This document shows, one piece after another, positions 8,254 to 10,134 of a stretch of 10,134 bases of DNA (position 1 is its first letter; the number at the start of each line of letters is the position of its first letter). The notes beneath the pieces were generated by a model. That model saw only the letters and a list, made by a program, of their open reading frames with translations, was not told the origin of the DNA and made no database searches. The stretch lies in contig PCAH01000176.1 in assembly GCA_002730485.1 (NCBI GenBank), positions 1-10,134 of the forward strand. The letters are read 5' to 3'. This stretch comes from Dehalococcoidia bacterium (GTDB taxonomy: Bacteria > Chloroflexota > Dehalococcoidia > UBA3495). A program made the translations under genes and the position numbers.

Positions 8254-8306
8254 CAGGTAAATAAAAAGTCCGCCGATAACGTGTTGGAGGGCTTTTTATT
8301 TACCTG
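8254..8306. terminator. Perfect 15-bp inverted repeat after the thioredoxin gene
   Basis: CAGGTAAATAAAAAG (8254-8268) and its exact complement CTTTTTATTTACCTG (8292-8306) flank a 23-base centre. It starts 15 bases after the stop codon. The stem is AT-rich and the loop long, so it is not a textbook intrinsic terminator, but the T-rich right arm and position suggest 3'-end formation or transcript protection. Acting on both strands is possible. Confidence 0.5.
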
Positions 8307-8339
8307 TAGATTTACCGTCCAATTACGGCTATGTTGGGG

Positions 8340-8345
8340 TATAAT
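8340..8345 (+). promoter_or_regulatory. -10 box of the tRNA-Pro gene
   Basis: A perfect TATAAT lies 60 bases before the tRNA. At 17 bases upstream the -35 position reads GTCCAA, which is poor, so the call rests on the -10 alone. Confidence 0.4.
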
Positions 8346-8405
8346 ACCCGAAGCCCTGTCCAGAGCCCAATTCCGACTGGGAAGAGGGAGCTCAGCGGGG
8401 AGAGT

Positions 8406-8480
8406 CGGGGTGTAGCGCAGGGGTAGCGCGCGTCGTTCGGGACGACGAGGTCGAAGGTTCAAATCCTTTCACCCCGACCA
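8406..8480 (+). tRNA. tRNA-Pro(CGG)
   Basis: The 75-base cloverleaf folds fully: acceptor CGGGGTG (8406-8412) with CACCCCG (8470-8476); D stem GCGC/GCGC; anticodon stem CGTCG/CGACG around loop TTCGGGA with anticodon CGG (8438-8440); variable AGGTC; T stem GAAGG/CCTTT (one G-U) around TTCAAAT; discriminator A and an encoded CCA. The anticodon arm closely matches E. coli tRNA-Pro(CGG). It reads codon CCG. A T-run follows directly at 8482-8486. Confidence 0.96.
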
Positions 8481-8567
8481 TTTTTATGCTTAATTCGTAA
8501 AACTTTTGGCTTTATCCGCTGATGTTGTGGCTTAAACACTCAGCATCGGTTCCTATTTCTAGACCAT

Positions 8568-8606
8568 AGCAAAAACCCCCTGCCAGTTTGGCAGGGGGTT
8601 TTTGCT
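8568..8606 (+). terminator. Strong intrinsic terminator after tRNA-Pro
   Basis: AGCAAAAACCCCCTGCC (8568-8584) pairs perfectly with GGCAGGGGGTTTTTGCT (8590-8606) over 17 bp with loop AGTTT. The C5/G5 core flanked by A5 and T5 tracts makes it usable from both strands. It lies about 90 bases after the tRNA and just before the tRNA-Lys remnant, so it also separates core from accessory DNA. Confidence 0.85.
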
Positions 8607-8617
8607 GCCTAATTTCA

Positions 8618-8663
8618 TGGTGAACTGCCTCGGGGTCGAACCAGGGACCTACTGATTAAGAGT
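8618..8663 (-). pseudogene. 3' remnant of tRNA-Lys(CTT), probable att site
   Basis: Read on the minus strand, this is the 3' half of a lysine tRNA: anticodon loop CTCTTAA, 3' anticodon stem TCAGT, variable AGGTC, T arm CCTGG-TTCGACC-CCGAG, acceptor strand GCAGTTC, then ACCA. The 5' anticodon strand should be ACTGA but reads AATAA, and no D arm or 5' acceptor strand can be found to the right. The T stem has one mismatch and one wobble. It is therefore not a working tRNA. Such 3' halves are left where integrases recombine into tRNA genes; the missing 5' half lies on the right, so the inserted DNA should extend to the right. Confidence 0.75.
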
Positions 8664-8768
8664 TATTCGGCTCTAATGTTTATGACTGTCGCACTATGTT
8701 GCCTGGTGTCGTCTGTTAAGTGATTTGAAGCTAACAACACAATACGACATGAAACAACACTCAACACA

Positions 8769-8790
8769 TGTGACCAATTTGTGACCATTT
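8769..8790. repeat. Tandem 11-bp direct repeat TGTGACCAWTT
   Basis: TGTGACCAATT (8769-8779) is followed at once by TGTGACCATTT (8780-8790); the first eight bases are identical. Short direct repeats next to an att core often bind integrase arms or a repressor, so this position, about 105 bases from the tRNA-Lys remnant, is suggestive only. Confidence 0.5.
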
Positions 8791-8797
8791 AAGACAG

Positions 8798-8826
8798 AAG
8801 GCCTCTAGTTTTCGGAGGCCTTTTTC
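8798..8826 (+). terminator. Intrinsic terminator
   Basis: AAGGCCTC (8798-8805) pairs with GAGGCCTT (8815-8822) around a 9-base loop, and T's continue to 8825. No gene ends just upstream in the window, so it may be the terminator of a gene lost by integration or deletion. Confidence 0.65.
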
Positions 8827-8953
8827 TATTTGGAGGGAACCCAAAAACCAAAAACCAAACTCGATAAATTTGCCTGGATCTGGTGTGCATTGTCTGATAT
8901 ATCCCATTGGTACTTACTGTTCAATCATGGTGACCCATTAGAGGTGGCTTAAT

Positions 8954-9352
8954 ATGCCGCGTAGAAAGTATTTGCCGTTCGAAGAAGCGCGTTCCTATGT
9001 TAAGACATTAGAAATAAAGAACTATGTGGATTGGTTTGCTTATTGCAAGTCAGGCCTTAAACCCGACAACATCCCGACGCATCCAAGGCATTACTACGAA
9101 GGTCGGGGTTGGGTGGGTATTCGGGATTGGCTTGGCCCTAAGTATCGGCCGTTGGAGGAGGCGCGAACCTTTGTGCAATCTTTGGGCCTAACTGATGGAA
9201 ATGAATGGGGAAAATATAGCCGTTCCGGTACAAGACCTAGTGATATACCGCTTAACCCTGATTGGAAATATAAAGACCTGGGCTGTGCCGGTATACGGGA
9301 TTGGCGTGTGGAATACTTTGTGTCAGTTCGATCATTGATGTCGATGCGATGA
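8954..9352 (+). CDS. Orphan protein of two phage-integrase-type repeats
   Basis: A 132-residue protein starting at ATG 8954 with RBS GAGGTGG six bases before it. It holds two copies of a unit with a 58-residue period. Unit 1 (8-61) runs PFEEARSYVKTL..W..YCKSGLKPDNIPTHP..YYEGRGWVGIRDWLG; unit 2 (66-117) runs PLEEARTFVQSL..EWGKYSRSGTRPSDIPLNP..YKDLGCAGIRDW. The shared pattern EEAR-x-(F/Y)V-x(2)L, SG-x(2)P-x(2)IP-x(2)P and GIRDW matches the phage-integrase repeat unit (INT_rpt) found in front of tyrosine-recombinase domains and in stand-alone repeat proteins. No Arg-His-Arg-Tyr catalytic domain follows; after unit 2 the sequence turns unrelated (EYFVSVRSLMSMR) and stops. It may be a truncated integrase or a genuine DNA-binding repeat protein. 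Family assignment is from memory of the motif. Confidence 0.75.
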   Translation: MPRRKYLPFEEARSYVKTLEIKNYVDWFAYCKSGLKPDNIPTHPRHYYEGRGWVGIRDWLGPKYRPLEEARTFVQSLGLTDGNEWGKYSRSGTRPSDIPLNPDWKYKDLGCAGIRDWRVEYFVSVRSLMSMR

Positions 9353-9483
9353 TCAATCTGAGGTCGGCTTAGGAACCCCGGTAGGCATTGATTCAGGGGG
9401 GTCCAAAGAACCTACTCCGCTATCAAACGAAGTTGAAATATCAGTATCTTCTACTGAAAATACTCCCTGCTCTTTCACTGTAA

Positions 9484-9932
9484 GTGCGAACACCAACTTC
9501 AACTCGCTTTGCCACGGAACCGGAAGCGGAGCCGGAATCCGATACATTCCCAATAAGCTGGGGGTATGCAGGTCGTACCACCACTTGGACTGAGATGGAC
9601 CTAAATGGCACAGGTCAGAACACCGTCACCGTAGAACCTGGTAGCACAGTGACTGGATCTTTCTCCATGAGCCACACCGCTAGTAGTGGTTATTGCCCGC
9701 TCTGCTTGGTTCAATATTACGTCAGAATGAATGATGTATTCACTCACTGTTTGACGGACTGGGCGTCGGGGGCAGGGAGGAACAAGATTTCTCGTTTACG
9801 GCTCCAACAACTCCCGGTACTTACTACATTCAACCGAAAGGGACTATGCATTACTCTTGCCAAGCCAGTACTAGTGCTAGTACCGAATATGGACCTTCTA
9901 CTCTAGGAATAGTAGTCGTCGCAGCGCCGTAG
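9484..9932 (+). pseudogene. Frame-disrupted secreted beta-sandwich-like protein
   Basis: I do not recognise the family. Reading from 9484 gives a Thr/Pro/Glu linker (TPTSTRFATEPEAEPESD), then WGYAGRTTTWTEMDLNGTGQNTVTVEPGSTVTGSFSMSH and YCPLCLVQYYVRMNDVFTHC. At the TTT at 9750-9752 sensible sequence moves to the next frame (-1): FDGLGVGGREEQDFSF, then TAPTTPGTYYIQP and HYSCQASTSASTEYG, ending VVVAAP and TAG 9930-9932. Joined, this is a typical extracellular beta-sandwich ending, with alternating strands and Cys pairs. The reading frame is closed by TAA (9481-9483) directly before GTG 9484, with no RBS or signal peptide, so the 5' part is also lost or shifted. A single-base sequencing error at 9750 would explain the inner break but not the missing start. 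Confidence 0.6.
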
Positions 9933-10005
9933 GCGTTCTAAACGATAATACGCGCAAAATGTCAGACAATTCGCTTGGATCGTAACGACAAACCAATCCC
10001 ATAAG

Positions 10006-10041
10006 GAAGAGGAGCCCACTCACATAAGTGGGCTCCTCTTC
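10006..10041 (+). terminator. Intrinsic terminator at the right end
   Basis: GAAGAGGAGCCCACT (10006-10020) pairs perfectly with AGTGGGCTCCTCTTC (10027-10041) around CACATA, and TTTAT follows. It lies about 75 bases after the broken secreted-protein gene and could end its transcript. The remaining 93 bases to the window end show no supportable gene. Confidence 0.8.
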
Positions 10042-10134
10042 TTTATCGTTGTCGGGCCCCTGTACTATTATGATGAAAGGAACCAACCGGTATTGGTGCT
10101 AATGAATTTCTTGTACCTATGTATTCAACAGTAC

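Larger units (their letters stand above)
8664..8953. other. Gene-free flank of the att-like site
   Basis: About 290 AT-rich bases with no convincing ORF. It holds the tandem direct repeat at 8769-8790, a terminator at 8798-8826, and a short CCAAAAA tandem repeat (8841-8860). No RNA gene or clear promoter is seen. With 8481-8617 it makes a long stretch whose content is terminators, the tRNA-Lys remnant and repeats. Confidence 0.6.

Noticed and set aside
8618..8720. Complete tRNA-Lys gene on the minus strand
   Set aside because: The 5' anticodon strand does not pair, no D arm or 5' acceptor strand is found, and the T stem has a mismatch. A TAGAGC match at about 8670 is too weak to call a D arm.
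9339..9577. Open frame ending near 9577 upstream of and overlapping the secreted-domain fragment
   Set aside because: It has no start codon or RBS and no recognisable domain. It is in the same frame as the C-terminal tail (9750-9932), but I could not show that they belong together.
1..10134. CRISPR array or anti-phage cassette
   Set aside because: No regularly spaced repeats were seen and no Cas, restriction, toxin-antitoxin or other defence domain was recognised on either strand.
10071..10134. Start of a new gene at the right edge
   Set aside because: ATG 10071 stops after nine codons, and the ATG near 10102 has no clear RBS and too little sequence to judge.

Overview
The window looks like bacterial chromosome of moderately high GC, with gene order and repeat content that suggest a free-living, possibly marine or subsurface bacterium. 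Two families of short palindromic repeats (560-790) and the general look of the proteins remind me of Chloroflexota (Dehalococcoidia/SAR202-like), but nothing here proves this and I hold it at low confidence. The code is standard except for selenocysteine: mfd runs 1188 codons with no in-frame TGA, and two genes end in TGA.

Left end (1-545): the 3' part of a peroxiredoxin-like gene in which two in-frame TGA codons (135-137 and 144-146) sit exactly where relatives carry the two cysteines of a CxxC active site. A 7-bp hairpin with an AGUU loop (156-173) follows, placed as a bacterial SECIS element should be. The protein has no cysteine in the visible part. This reads as a diselenide (UxxU, SelL-like) selenoprotein and is the most interesting item here. 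Positions 546-831 hold palindromic repeats and no gene.

Middle (832-7462): a minus-strand operon proB-proA-hypothetical makes the first two enzymes of proline synthesis plus a 102-residue unknown protein. Divergent from it is mfd, the transcription-repair coupling factor. The shared 210-bp spacer has a promoter candidate on each strand, and a perfect 12-bp hairpin begins at the predicted mfd transcription start.

Right of mfd (7463-8606): a TlpA-like thioredoxin lipoprotein, a 15-bp inverted repeat, tRNA-Pro(CGG), and a strong terminator hairpin.

Right end (8607-10134): the sequence becomes AT-richer and looks like accessory DNA. It opens with a 46-base remnant of the 3' half of a tRNA-Lys(CTT) on the minus strand, as an integrative element leaves at its att site. 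An 11-bp tandem direct repeat, a terminator, an orphan protein made of two integrase-type repeats without a recombinase domain, and a frame-disrupted secreted beta-sandwich-like gene follow. The simplest reading is one end of a decayed integrated element that extends to the right beyond the window.
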